Below, one piece after another: positions 35,008-47,886 of a stretch of DNA of 64,000 nt; position 1 is the stretch's first letter, and the number at the start of each line of letters is the position of its first letter. Position numbers and translations under genes: made by a program. Where the stretch lies: the NCBI RefSeq assembly GCF_042100115.1, contig NC_091279.1, forward strand, positions 310,001-374,000, read 5' to 3'. The DNA is from Alternaria dauci (taxonomy: Eukaryota; Ascomycota; Dothideomycetes; Pleosporales; Pleosporaceae). The notes below the pieces were generated by a model that was given only the letters and a program-made list of their open reading frames with translations, was not told where the DNA came from and searched no databases.

Positions 35008-36820
35008 CTAAACCCTCTCGTGGTGCGTCGACATGCCCCTCTCGGGCGAAGTATCAAGGTCCTTGTCACCAACCTTCTCAGACGCAACAGCGCCAGTAGC
35101 ACCAACAACACTGTGACGACGCTCCCAGTAAGAGTCGTCACGCTCGTTACGGCTGATGTATCCAGCTGGGACCCACTTCTTACTGGTCCTAGCCGACAGA
35201 CTTGTGTCCGAGTACATGATGTCAACGTTCTCCAGAGACAATGATTTGGTCTCGAATACGAAGAAGTAAACGATACCCGCCGCAACAAAGTTGCATGCGA
35301 AGAAGACGAAACCGAAGGCGTAGCCGATACCATCGTCGGCGTACGGTGTAAGGAAACCGATCAAGAAGTTGCCTAGCATGGAGCGTTAGTGGATATATTT
35401 GCTTTGTTGAGGATGTATAGCTTACCGAGCCAGTTGAACGCAGTAGCCAAAGAGGCTTGCTTTGCACGAGTGCGGAGCGGGAACGTCTCTCCGATGATAA
35501 CCCAAATAAAAGGTCCCCAGGTAGAGGCGAAACTTGCGATGAACATGCAGGCAGCGACAATCATGACAATACCGGCGGCTGGGTTGTCCTGTGGCGGGAG
35601 CACGACACCGATGATGGCGAAAATCAGCAGCCAGACAGCTTGCCAGAGACCACCGACGACGAGAGGCACACGACGTCCAACTCGCTCAATGAGCCATAAT
35701 CCGGGAATGGTCATGGCTACATTGACAGCGCCAAGAATGAGCTGGACCTGGAGAGGATCATCAATACCTGCGGATTGGAAGATGGTCGCTCCGTAGTAGA
35801 AGAAGTAGTTGACACCGGTCCACTGCTGGAAGAATTGGAGAGCACATCCGAGGAAGGTGCGGTACGCAAGAAGCGGAATGCCGGATGGCTGACCGGTGAA
35901 GCATTCTACCCAGGTACCTTGTCCAGCACTCTGTTGCTCGTTGATGGAATCCTCCATCTCCTTGAAATCAGAGTTGACTAGCTCGTGGTTGGGGTCATGG
36001 ACAAGACCTCGGAGACGGGCCATTTGCATACGTGCCTCTTCCCATCGTCCTTTGCCCGCCAACCATCTTGGAGACTCCGGTGTGAAAAGTACACCGAGAC
36101 CAAGAGGGATGGAAAAGCCGATTCCCAAGCCGATGACGATCCTCCAGGAAGCGTCGCTGTCTTGGCCTGGGTTGTCGCGGACTCCGTAGTTGATAATGTT
36201 GGAGATGAGAATTCCAACAGTGATCATGAGTTGGTAAGATGCGACGACGGCACCACGAATCTCTCGAGGGCATACTTCAGACTGGTACATTGGTACACCG
36301 ATAGACAGGATACCGACACCAAGACCAGCGACAATACGACCTACTGTCATGTGTACCCATGTGTTCATCGCAGTGACCTGAATGATGTTGCCGATAATGA
36401 AAATGCACACACCAACAGTCAGGTTGCGTCGACGACCGAACCAATCAGCAGTGTAGGCACCAGCGAGGGCGCCGATGAGGGTACCGATGGACATGAGGGA
36501 AACGAGCAAGGACTGAATCGTGGGGTCGAATGCCTTCTGGCCATTGCCTTGGTCCTGTCCGAATCGCTGGATGAAGTCCTTGAAGATGAGCATACCAGAA
36601 ATTTGACCCTATCTCAAATAAGTCGTTGGACGATTGAAAACAGACACATGGTACGTACTGTGTCATAACCGAACAGGAAACCACCTATCGAAGTGATCAC
36701 TCCGAGGATGATGGCTTCGATGCCGCACTCGGCGCCGCGTATCTTGACAGCACTGTGCATATTAGCATGATTGTATGCACACTCCAACCGGACCAAAACC
36801 TACACTTTGCCCAAACCCAT
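35008..36820 (-). CDS. MFS sugar (hexose) transporter
   Basis: Four exons on the minus strand, 36804-36820, 36659-36752, 35426-36608 and 35008-35372, give 552 residues with twelve membrane helices, the usual size for fungal hexose transporters. Marks of the sugar-porter family are GGFLFGYDTGQISG in TM1, DWFGRRR between TM2 and TM3, PESPRWLAGKGR after TM6, FFQQWTGVNYFFYYG in TM7, ERVGRR between TM8 and TM9, and FETKSLSLE after TM12 (usually PETKG). The N terminus is very short, the first exon coding for only five residues and part of the sixth. The C-terminal tail of about 80 residues is hydrophilic. Likely substrate is glucose or a related hexose. Confidence 0.95.
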
Positions 36821-38511
36821 GATTGTAAGATGACTTGACCTGGGGAAAATTGATGTTCAAGGCAAGATGGGGTTATTCGCCTGGTACATGCCCATTCTTA
36901 AGTATCGATGCCAATTCCAATCCCATGTCCCGTTATGCGGTAATGCCCAGCAGCGCGCCGAGCTTTCGACTCCGGGGCTGCTACGTCATACGCGCCACGC
37001 CGTCACGCGAAATTGTGCGCGAGCGGCCTTGCCAACTTGGCCTATTTTGCTCCACAGCCAAACAGAAGTCATCTGGGGGTCTGAAACTGCAGTAGCGGGC
37101 TTGTCAATGCGACGCAGCCGCTGGGGGACAAGGGGCGTGTATGTGGGGAAGCTGTCCACGATTCGATAGCCAAGCCAAATGCGTCCGATGTCCCGGTAAG
37201 TCCCCCAAAGAGACACATGGCCTTGAGTACACATGGATCGGATCGTGTTCTTGCATGCTCATCTGACAGTCGGTGTTGTACATGGCGTTCTGCTAAGTCT
37301 CCAACATGCGATGTGAACGCCTCTGACACGCACCCCGCATCCAGATGCATAGCCACACAACGACGAGCTTCAAAACCGTTGTGCCGCACAGCCGATCCCC
37401 AGGAACATACTGACAGTCGCGTGACTTGTGGGTGTCGACTCAACGACGCGTATTCATCGGCCGGGCCCATGTCGGTGAAGATACTTCACCTCAAGGTGCG
37501 ACACTCTCTAGGCAGTGGGGAAGACGGAGATGTGTACGACCCCATCCAGGTCTGTGCAGTTCTCAACACCTGTCTCTCTCCGATCATCTCTCCGGTTTTT
37601 CAAACAAATGCCGCGTGAACCGGCATAAGCTTTGTCGCAGCGCTTGTTTTGATTCGCAATCTCCGATCGCTTGCAATCTTCCTCCGGTCAACTATACCGA
37701 GGGACCCGTTTTGGATGCAACGCAAGCCAGGTTGCGGCGACAGATTGGTTCGGATTGGTGCAGGAGGCCCACATGAGGCTCAAGGAAGCCACTAAGAACA
37801 TTCCATCCACTTGGCATGTCCGACCCGCAGCGGACAAGAAAGTGAGGCCGTAATCTCGGCAGTTCCCACATCGCGGAGTGGGCGTGAAAACTTTGAGGGG
37901 AGCTTGCGTGCGGTGAGGAGAAGAAGGGGTTGCGGAGGCTGCGGAGACTGGAGAAAACTCCTCACTAAGTGGTAGGCACCGGGGAGAAAAGCTGGAGACG
38001 AAAGCTGCGGATGGAACAACGAAAGCAACATTGAAGCAACTTCTCGCACGACAGCGACCTCATGCTGGGTTTATACCTGACACAGTCCAACATCAAATTG
38101 CTGCAGAGCTGACTCGCAGTTTTCCGCTCTATGCAGTCTAGCGCACACGAGAGGATGCCGGATTCTCGTACGAAAGGGAGCGTAGGCTGCATCGAGAACG
38201 CGGCGAGACCATACAGCTTCGTTAACTCTTCAAATTCCTTACTGCGTCAATGTCTGTGTGCGTGAGAGACAATCATGCCAACTGCGAGACGCGACGCGAT
38301 CCGCCAAGTCACGTGCGACCGTTTCTTGGTCCGCCTCTCGGGCTGGGCGCCATCAGTGGCGCCAGGGCTCGGTCGTGATGTCATCATATTGCGACACTGG
38401 AAAGCGAATTCAACATACTGAACTTGGGAATCTCGACCACACATTCTGCAAAGACATTCCTGAGAGTACTAATCCCAAACTACCTAGCACGATTCGTAAA
38501 CACAAAGCAAG
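36821..38511. other. Divergent intergenic region, transporter and DUF3140 gene
   Basis: About 1.7 kb upstream of both the sugar transporter (-) and the DUF3140 gene (+). Apart from a few matches to the CreA consensus near the transporter, I see no gene or repeat. Short frames on both strands lack family resemblance. Confidence 0.5.
36972..37126 (-). promoter_or_regulatory. Possible CreA/Mig1-type sites upstream of the sugar transporter
   Basis: Three matches to SYGGRG lie at 36972-36977 (CCGGGG), 37073-37078 (CTGGGG) and 37121-37126 (CTGGGG), 150 to 310 bases upstream of the transporter start. This would fit carbon catabolite control, but the motif is short and about one match is expected by chance in such a length, so the support is weak. 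Confidence 0.25.
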
Positions 38512-38990
38512 ATGGTCAAGGACGCTGAAACTGTGATTGAGTGAGTAGGTTGTGTGGATTGAGGCGAGGCCAAGTGCTTACGGCCGCCCCAAGGGAATTC
38601 AACGAGCTTGTCAACATGTCAGCAGATGAGCTACAAGACTGGCTCGGCAGCGAAGAGTCCGAAGGAGCCGGCTGGTAAGCTCTGCCTCCAATGCCATGCT
38701 GACATTGCGAGTTCCATGGCACACACAGCCTCTAAGACGCCTACAGGTCCAAGGACAACGGCTCCGGCGAAACAATCGGTCATGATTCAGGCCGCAAAAT
38801 TGTTGCCATCTTGCAGAAGAACCCGAAGAAAGATCCTAGTAAATACGAACATGAAGACATCGATCATATGCGCAAGGTAGTGGCGTACTGCAAAAGGCAT
38901 CTTGCACAAGAAGAGAAGGCGAAGAAAGACACAGACAGTAAGAGTTATAAAAGTTTGAAGAACTGGGGTCACGATGCGCAGAAGGCTTGA
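38512..38990 (+). CDS. DUF3140 family small protein
   Basis: Three exons, 38512-38540, 38594-38674 and 38747-38990, give 117 residues. The joined protein has the DUF3140 (PF11338) pattern along its length: EEFNELVNMSADELQDWL at the start, then a Ser-x-Glu-Gly-x-GW segment, IGHDSGRKIVAILQK, HMRKVVAYCKRHLAQE and the C-terminal SLKNWGHDAQK. The family is best known from bacteria, where it is small and of unknown role; DNA binding has been suggested in some annotations. Both introns have GT/AG borders and must be removed to keep the frame, and the two junctions fall inside conserved motifs, which makes the model strong. Each exon is too small to stand out alone, so the gene is easily missed. Confidence 0.9.
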
Positions 38991-39270
38991 GCACACGTGT
39001 AAATGAAGACGGTGTTGGACAGATTGGTGAAGATTCGAATGGAAGACACCAAGAACCATATATCGAGGCTGTGCCGCATGCTCGCCACCATGATCCCAAG
39101 AGTACATTTCACTGCACTACCCCACAGAGAGCGAAAAGCACCGAATTCAAAAACGTCTAGGTCAAAAGCGGGGTAAATTGGAAGCAACGTTCAGGGATTA
39201 TCTAGGTAGAAGTAGTGCGTAGGACTAGTGGCTTGGTCTTCACGACAGTCGACATCTTGCGGCTAGCAAA

Positions 39271-41585
39271 TTACTTTCTCTATTGAAAGTTAATTCCGCG
39301 TTCTCGATAATACGATCAGTGAAGCTTACCTGTTCACAACCACCACACGCTGACTGCTCCATTTCCTCCGTCTTTGTCCGCTCAGGTGGGTTTCTGCGCC
39401 TGAAGCACTCTCCTACATGGTGGCCTTCTTCACACGCAACAACCCACTGGCCCATGCCCATGTCCTTGGGTGCGAGCCTGACACCTCTTCCACCACCACC
39501 CACGATCAGGTTACCAGGGCGGTAGGTTGGGTCCGCGCGCATACGCTTAATTACGCTGTTATGGATGATGGCATTGGCGGGAATGTCACGGGTCTCGCCT
39601 TTAGGCAAAGGCCATCTGATTGCCTTCCAGGTTCCGTCTTCCTGTAGATCCATACGTCGGAAGGGCAGGTACTCCATTATGTTCCACGAAACGACGCCCA
39701 TACGGTTGGCGCCATTGTTGAACTGGAGAACGTCATGGATACGGCCTTTGGTTGCGGCGCTGTGGAGGTGTTTATAGAAGTGTGTATTCGGGTGCTCACG
39801 GTGGTGAGAAAGGATGTTGTCATCGTCGGTGTACTGTGTTGTATCCACGAACGGCGCATCCGAGTTCATGCGTGGGAGGACCGGTGAGGACGATGCAGGA
39901 TCGATTGCAATCATCGGTATGTTGTTTTGGGCTTGCGGAGCGGTGGTTGTGGGCACCTCATGACAGCAGCTCAGAGCCTCCAACTTGTCTTCGTCGAAGT
40001 CGAGACCAGCTTTTTGAGCTTCGCGCACCATCCACACCAGCGCTACATGACTCAAGGCTGCATCATCGTCACCGAGTGGCCATCCTCCGCCAATGTCCTA
40101 CGCATTGTTAGTTTCAAAGCTCTTTCCCAGGTGTAGACACACTGACCGCATGACATCCTGGAAACCAGACTTCCTGAATGTCTTGTTCGCCATCTTCGTC
40201 TTGAGAGTTGAAAGTTCCTGCTACGTCGTGCGATCGCATCGAAGGAGTAGCAGAGCCGTGAACACCGTCCAATTGCGAGCAGTCGGCGCTACGGCTGCGC
40301 ACGCCTGAAGTCTCGTGTGGATCTCTAAATCGTTCTGGTGGTGCCAACGTATCCTGTCGACCTCTATGTAGTTGCTCCTGGTGGTCTTTCTCATCGTATT
40401 CATGATCGACATGATCCCCGTGCATCATATCTTTCATGTGATGGAGATGCTTGTGATGACGGTGTTTGTATAGCGTTGACCTGTCTGGCTTCTCCTGGGA
40501 GACGAGGTCTTGTCTGAACTTTGCGCGCCGTTCATCGATAGAGACTGCATGACGTATGACGTTCGCGCTACTTCTTGCGGTATACGGGAACCTGCTGCGT
40601 TGCATCCATGCGTTCTCGAAAGCAGGCACGCTGTTGACTGTATCAAAAAGACCGAGAAAGCGTATAGGTTTGACAGGGCGACTGAATGTTTCCCTGAATG
40701 CGCACATGAATTCGAGGAGCTTCAACTTCTCCGACTTCTCGCCAGACTTGCGGCCTTTGCTGCTTTTTTCTTCAGGCAATCGACATTGCCACTTCTGAAA
40801 TGTCCTGAAAAGAAAATATTAGTGGAGGCCTACAACCGCTTTATGCTGTACTCACTTCCATGCAAACTGGCACATCTCTTCATTTCCAGCCTGTTGAATA
40901 TTAGTACGTCTTCGTACATGGTGGTCAAGCGCTTACAGAGAGAAGGCCAACGTGATCGAGCATCTCCGCAAGGAACCGAGCCGTGTAGGCACCTCGTGAA
41001 AATCCAAAGAAAAATATGTCGTCGCCAGGCGTATAATACCGCATCAGGAACTGTGCAAAGCGTGTCAGTCATGTGCGCCATGTTTGTTCCTTCAAGCGAG
41101 CAACTGGGGCAGCTGATTTGCTTCAGAACGTTAACGACTTACCTTGTATCCTGCCATGACGTGCTGATCGAACGAAGTCCCTATAATACATCAGGTCTTA
41201 TGCATGGTAGCCAAGCCCGATCGAACAAACCTATCGCGCTATCTTTCGCCTTTGCATACCACGACTGAAACCTCTCCCATCGACCTGTTCGGGTCATAGA
41301 TCCATTCGCTTTCGTAACATAGGTGCCGATTCCGGGCTGGTAGTAATGAAACTGATCATCGCCATTGCGATCCAGCATGCGGTAAATCTTAAGGATGTTG
41401 CTATCCGAATCCGTGCCCGAGAACTTGTTACCCGTACCATCAAAGCACAGGACGAATTTCTTGGTCACATGATTTGTGCGTCGCGATACCGCTCCGTAAT
41501 CCATGGGATTGTTGTTAGGTGTTTGTGTGGGAAGCTGGGGTGAAACGCTCGGGAGACGTGACTGCTCTGGGTTTCCACGCGCCAT
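39271..41585 (-). CDS. DUF2235 domain protein, putative alpha/beta-hydrolase
   Basis: Seven exons on the minus strand: 41231-41585, 41143-41180, 40937-41050, 40856-40890, 40147-40804, 39330-40097 and 39271-39279, for 658 residues. The domain starts with [19 protein letters not shown], followed by NILKIYRML, the [18 protein letters not shown] block and the nucleophile elbow [17 protein letters not shown] with Ser149. [11 protein letters not shown] and the [20 protein letters not shown] segment, which supplies acid and His, complete the core. The family includes the Tle1 phospholipase effectors of bacterial type VI secretion; fungal members are common but not assigned. A His-rich stretch [21 protein letters not shown] lies in the middle. 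The last intron (39280-39329) is uncertain: if unspliced, the frame continues to a stop at 39240. The start is the first ATG in frame. Confidence 0.9.
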
Positions 41586-43569
41586 ATTGACAACCTGAGA
41601 TTCAAGCAGGAAGACAGATTCAAAAGGGAAGCAACTTCGTACTCAGAGCGAAGCAGTCGCGAAGCATCAGGTAGCCAAGTGATTTCTATGATCGCGGGGG
41701 TTGGATGCAGTAGGCTGACACAATTGACGCATGCCCCCCTCCGGCCTGTCCCAAAGCTCCCGAACGTATCAAGTCATGTTAAGATATTGATCGGCATTGC
41801 TAATATAGCTTGCAAACACACTCGCCTATCGACAGGGCGATATCGCGTGTGGTGGGCTCGGAGTCGTCCCGCCGCTAATCAGGTGTGCGGTCCGCCGTAC
41901 AGAAACTGTTGATCCTGGAATGGCAGATATGAACTAGCTGCCATGCACTTTTCTAAGCCCCCACTCCAAATATCAATGTGGATGATGCGGAGGTAACACA
42001 TGTGTCGCAGCGTTGCATGACAGGAGACACGACAGGTGCACTGCATACTGCCCCGTCTTCTACCGCAGTTAGTCCGAGAAAAGGAACGTGGACGAACCCC
42101 TCACCGCAATTGAACCAATGCCGTCTTTCGACCACCATCCTGGCTAGAGGTGACCGGTTCACGCAATGATACGCGTTCCAACTGAGAAGCCCCGCTAACT
42201 AACCTTGGAATGCTGAGTACGGTGCCGGTCATCACAATGGTGTCTACTCCTATTGGCTTCAGGGACATGCTCATTCAACACAACTGTGCTGATCAGGGAA
42301 TAGTTGCTGGTGTAGGTCTGCTCGCCGACATGTGAGCTGGAAAAGCACGTCGCGTCGTTTGGAGGTGGTTAGCGCTGCCCTGCTAGCGATCGTCAGTGGA
42401 GCCGGGGCCCGTGCACACCCGTCCCGATTCCCGTCCTCTCGACTATCGATCGCGCCTCCCACTCGTCGCAACCACAACCCACTTCTTAGATGAACCGGAC
42501 AGTCAACCCTGCGGCCTCTGGACAGTCCCTAGGCCGCGGACTGCGGATCCTAGTACTTAGGTTGATGCCGCGTCCTACTCGGAGATTTGCAAGCTCGTGC
42601 TCCAGTTGTTGACCGCCACCGCATCAGCTGAAACTCCCTTTCGTTTGTTTGCTCGCTAGCAGATGAATGCGAGGCCATCTGGCGGGAAAAATAATCGGTC
42701 AATCCCGGGCCCACAGTCGCTAGGGGTTTCTTCGACTGCTCGGCCGAGGACTGCTCGATCGGGACGCTGATGGGGATGCCGATCGCTTGGAAGTTCATCT
42801 GTGGCTTTTGTCTACGTCTCTGTTTGGAATGGTCGCAAAATCAGGTCGGCGTTTCCATCCATCACGTCGTCGACCGATACCTGCGCAAAATAGTTTCTCC
42901 AGCCTCGCATCGGTTCACCAAGGTCATCCTACCATGGGTCTCCAGATAACTACTGGGTGCTGAAGCCTGAAACGCGGCAAGTGTACCCGTGCAGTATACA
43001 CCTTTCTTTTGGATACGCTTCTTGTTGTTACCGAAACCATCCATGAATCAACGCAGGTGGGCCTCGCTAGTTCATTCCCCAATGTGGCCAATGGTGCTGC
43101 TACTCTGTGGGCCCTATCGACGCCGCTCACAGATCGTCTCTTGGACTTACTCAACACCCCTCTGTCTGTTCCCAGTGAAGGTAGTGCAACAATGGTCTTA
43201 TGCTGCCCGCCATGCAGTAGCTCACAACCAATCAACACCCACACAATCGCCGCTATCAAAGCTTTGGCGACATCAAGATCAAGGCGCTGCCCCAGTACAT
43301 GCATGGGTTCACCCGCCCTCTTTGGAAGCCGCAGGACACTGTTCGCCGAGTGCATATGCTGATCAACACACCGACGCTGCTAGCGATCGTCGCCATGGCA
43401 CTGGCTCGTCTCTGCCTATGATGGCCAAGCTCTCGCGTGGGGAGCATTGCGCCCTCCAAGATCAATAGCAAGCTGCATTGAACTTACTTTCTGAAGTTCC
43501 TGCCGTCCCGAGATTCATATTCTGCTCTTTCCCGTCCTTTTCTTATGGCCATACGTACAACTATTCATC
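41586..43569. other. Divergent intergenic region, DUF2235 and Ppo genes
   Basis: About 2 kb shared upstream of the DUF2235 gene (-) and the oxylipin synthase (+). A frame at 42550-42798 (-) begins with ATG but resembles nothing I know. No repeat or RNA gene is seen. Confidence 0.5.
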
Positions 43570-46500
43570 ATGCCTAGTCAAATACAAGCATTGATCGGAA
43601 AGATCAGGAGGAAGCCGACACAAGCCAGCGATGGCAGAACGGCGGAAGCCGCGAGTGGGCTGAAGAACACCCAGAAGACTGGCATCGTCAGCGACATTAA
43701 AGGTCTCGGTGTCAAGGATGCCAAATTCGCTCTCGAGGCTATTACAACACTGGCATCTGGTGAGCCTATGGACGATAAAGAACTTCTCCTCGAGAAGGGA
43801 GTCCAGATGCTACAGGGATTGCCTCTGAACAGCGGCCTCAGCGCAAAAATCTCAGACGGTTTTATTAGCATGCTCTGGAATGACTTGCCCCACCCAACGC
43901 CTACACACGCTGGGCCTTCAGCAAGATACCGGAAGCACGATGGCTCGGGAAACAATCCTCACAACCCTGAAATGGGCAAGGCAGGATCCCCATATGCACG
44001 TAACGTGCCTCCCAGCAAACCGAAAGGTAATTAACCCCTTCGTGCGCCAGACTTGCAAACTGATACTGACTGCTTCTTGTAGGACCAAACCTACCCGACG
44101 TTGAAGACGTATATGAGGCGCTTCTGAAACGCAATGGACCGTTCCGTGAGCATCCTTCTGGCCTCAATCGCCTATTTTTCTCCTTTGCAACTATCGTCAT
44201 TCACGAATGTTTCCAAACCTCTAGGACGGACCCTTGGATTAACGAGACTTCGAGCTATGTTGACCTCAGTACCTTGTACGGCAACACAGAGAAGGAGCAG
44301 AAGCGTGTGCGAACATACAAGAACGGCCTGATATATCCAGACTCTATCGCTTCAGAGCGCATTATGATGATGCCTCCGGGTGTGGTCGCTGTGCTTTTGA
44401 TGTTCTCGAGGAACCACAACCACGTCGCGGAGTCATTACTGTCAGTGAACGAGGATGGCAAATACAAACCCTGGGACAACTTAGACGAGGCGGGGAGAAA
44501 ATGGTAAGTTTCCCACATCCATCGCACCCTAAACGAGTCTAACGCGATGTATAGGCAAGACGAGGACATCTTCCAGATCACCCGCAACATCAACGTTGGC
44601 TTTTTTGCTTCGGTCGTGCTGAAGGACTACGTCGCTGCCATCTTGAACACTCCACGAGCCAACTCAGAATGGTCTCTCGATCTTGGCAAAGAGATCAAGC
44701 AAGGCGGTACGCGTGTTGAGCGCGGAACCGGCAGTCACGTCTCGGTTGAGTTCGCTGTTCTCTACCACTGGCATGCAGCTCTCAGCGCTGCCGACGACAA
44801 ATGGATGGAAGATATCATCCGTTCTGTCTTTCCTGATATCCGTCACATCGACGACATAACAATCGAGATGTTCCACAAGGTTATGAAGGTCTACGGCCAT
44901 GACTTGATGAGCAAGAAGCCCTGGGAATGGACTTTCGGAGGTCTTAAGCGAGGACCTGACGGCAGATTCAACGACGCCCAACTTTCCGAGCTCATCAAGG
45001 ACTGCATCGAAGAGCCTGCTCACGCTTTTGGCGCTCATGGTACACCAGCCAGTCTCAAGGTCGTTGATATCATGGGTCAGTTACAAGCTCGTGAGATGTT
45101 CAATGTCTGCACGCTCAACGAATTTCGTCGGTATCTTAATCTCAAGCCGTACGAGACATTTGAGGATTGGTGCTCTGACAAAGAAACTGCGCGGGCGGCC
45201 GAGCTTTTGTATGGCCACATGGAGAACATGGAGCTCTACCCAGGGTTGATGGCCGAGTGCACGAAGCCTGCCATGCCCGGAAGTGGTGTCTGTCCTGGTC
45301 AAACAACTGGTCGTGGTATCTTGGACGATGCTGTCGCGTTAGTCCGTGGTGACCGCTTCCTGAGCTATGACTTCAACAGCAACACTCTTACACAGTGGGG
45401 TGCGGCTTTGCTGTCAGAGACCACACCAGGAGCATATGGCGGCGTACTCCCCAAGCTGCTCTTCCAGGGTCTCCCAGGTGGATTCAAAGGAACCTCCAGC
45501 TACGCGCTGCTGCCCTTCTATACGCCTAAAGCAGCCAAAGAGATTCTCACAGGCAACAAGGTGGTTGACCAGTATGACCTTAGGCGCCCTCCGAGCGACT
45601 ACGACATCATCAGTGTACAGACACAAGAAGGTTGCAAGAAGGTGTTCGAGGACCGTGAGAGCTTTGTTGTCATGTACCAGGCAGCCATTCGCAACTGTAC
45701 TGCCGGACATGACTTCATGATTGGATGGGACGAGCAGAAGAAGCACGACGAGCGGTCCAACATCCTGCACAAGGTTTTCTTCGAGGAGGGTTTCGAGAAG
45801 AACATCAATGAGTTCTTCACGACCAACGTACGGAGGCTCATCAAGCAGAACTCGCTCAAGGGCGCCAAGGGCAGAATGAGCATCGATATTGTCCGTGATG
45901 TTACCAACATCACGCCGATCCTCTGGCTTGCAGAACGTTTTGCACTTCCGCTGAAGACAAAGGAACACCCTAAAGGGTTGCTCTCTATCCACGAAGCATT
46001 CCTCGCGTATCTTGTCCTATGTAAGTTGTAACACGAGCCATTTCCCATTACGGACAGCATGCTAACCAGCTCCCAGTCATGTACCAGTCCTTCAACATAA
46101 TGCCACACAACGAGTGGAAACTGCGAGCCGGCGCCATGCAAGCCGCAGCACCACTTCGCTCCATCTTCGAAGCACACCTCAAGACACAAACAGGGCGTTT
46201 CGAAGGCGTCGTAGATTGGATGGCCAAGGGCTCCGCCTTTGAAGTAGGCAAACACGCCGACCGCATTTACCATGCCCTTGCCGACACCAAGCTACCCATT
46301 GGCGACATGGTCGGCGACTGTATCGGCATGGGAGCACCCGTGGCTGGCAACCTGACCCAGCAAGCCAGTCTGCTAATCGATCTGTTCCTCTCACCCGGGT
46401 ACGAAAAGTACAAGGCGCGAATCGTCGAACTATCGCACATGGACCCCGCAGCCTCTGACCGCGAACTCCAAGGTTTCGTTTACGAAGGCATGCGCCATGT

Positions 46501-47080
46501 AGGCGTGGTCCCCGGTCTCCCTCGTGTCGCAACCCGAGACATTGTCGTCAACGACGGCGTGCGCGGCCCCGTGTCCATCACAAAGGGCCACACGATCCTC
46601 GTTGCCACATCCAAAGCAGCCATGGACCCCGTTGCGTTCCCCAACCCGGAGATCCTAGACCCGCACCGCTCGTTCAAGGAATACACGCTCCTGGGCCACG
46701 GTCTCCATTTCTGCTTCGGCGCGCGCCTCGTCGGCCCCTCGCTCGCCGCCACGCTCCGCGAAGTCTTCAAGCTACCAAACGTGCGTCGCGCGCCCGGCAA
46801 ACAGGGCCGCTTCACTATCACCGAGCACAAACTCGCGGGCATCACGATGCGTCACTATCTCGATTCTAATTCAAAGGAGAGTCCTATCCCGACGAGTCTG
46901 CGTCTGCACTACGATAGTGAGGATGCGGTTGCGAATGGACTGAATGGTCATGCGGCTGGCGGGCTTACGAATGGACATACGAATGGGTTGACGAACGGGC
47001 ATGTGAACTATGCCTCGAATGGGCATGGAAACGCTGGTGGGGATAATGAGTACGGGAATGCTTATACGATTGCGCCTTAG
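43570..47080 (+). CDS. Psi-producing oxygenase: fatty-acid heme dioxygenase/P450 fusion (linoleate diol synthase type)
   Basis: Bifunctional enzyme that oxygenates C18 unsaturated fatty acids to hydroperoxides and then isomerises them, giving oxylipins that influence sporulation. Exons 43570-44026, 44083-44503, 44555-46020 and 46077-47080 give 1115 residues. The N-terminal peroxidase-like domain has the distal heme His193 in IVIHECF, SSYVDLSTLYG, and the catalytic Tyr363 and proximal His366 in VLYHWH. The C-terminal P450-like domain has ExxR as EGMR (Glu918, Arg921) and the heme Cys994 in GLHFCFGARL. Since the Cys is kept, the second domain is probably active, as in PpoA or linoleate diol synthases, and unlike PpoC-type enzymes where it is lost. 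The last 50 residues are rich in Asn-Gly-His repeats (LTNGHTNGLTNGH). Product regiochemistry cannot be read from the sequence. Confidence 0.94.
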
Positions 47081-47886
47081 AGAGGTCTAGGGCCGGATGC
47101 GCGTCCGTCGGTGTCGCTGTCTTCGAGCTCGAGCGATCTGCGAAGCCGACGGGCTGGGATGTTTCGTTGTAGGGGTGCGAGGGAGTAGGTGACTGAGAGG
47201 TCGAAGAGACAAGGCTGTATATGGAGTCAAGGGGGAGAGGGAGTTCACTCGTTAAATTGTTCATTGATCTTCATCAAGGTGATACCACTGACCGCTTAGT
47301 TTAATTATCGTTTTGGCGTAGTTTAATGGATTTATTATATCTTGATCGAGTTGCACGTTCAGTCTTGCGTGGTATACATAATGATCTGGGAGACAGCTGT
47401 GGTCCAAGGCAAGCATACTAGCGAGACCATGTGTCGTCCTCTTCACTATCTATCCTCGCCTTGACGGTATCTTGCCACCAGATAACACGGCATGAGACAC
47501 TGCAATCAACACATTCATCACGATGTGTTGAGCGGTAACCAAGTTCAATTTCACTAGCCCAGTACTCTTCGATTGGGTTGTATAAAATATAATACTACAA
47601 CCACAAGTCGAACTATGAGATACAACAGTTCATTCTTTTGCCCTTTCCCCATGAAAAGAGCCCCGGAAACAATACCCCAAATGAACAAAACACACCGAGC
47701 ATACCCTTCTACAATCCTGGTAAACAGTGCTCAGATCGTCCATCCCTCTCCCACAAAACGCCATGCTTCCCAAACCCCAACATACAAATACACAAAACCT
47801 CCTCGTCTTGCGAAGAGACTAGCAATAAGAAGAAGAAAAAACAAGAACCCTAGACTTGAGAAGCCTAAATCACCCACAACCATCCT
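47081..47886. other. Convergent intergenic region, Ppo and Ies1 genes
   Basis: About 800 bases between the 3' ends of two convergent genes. No supported gene or repeat. Confidence 0.5.

Noticed and set aside
42550..42798. 82-residue minus-strand frame with ATG between DUF2235 and Ppo genes
   Set aside because: No homology that I recognise, no splice partners and no coding-like bias.
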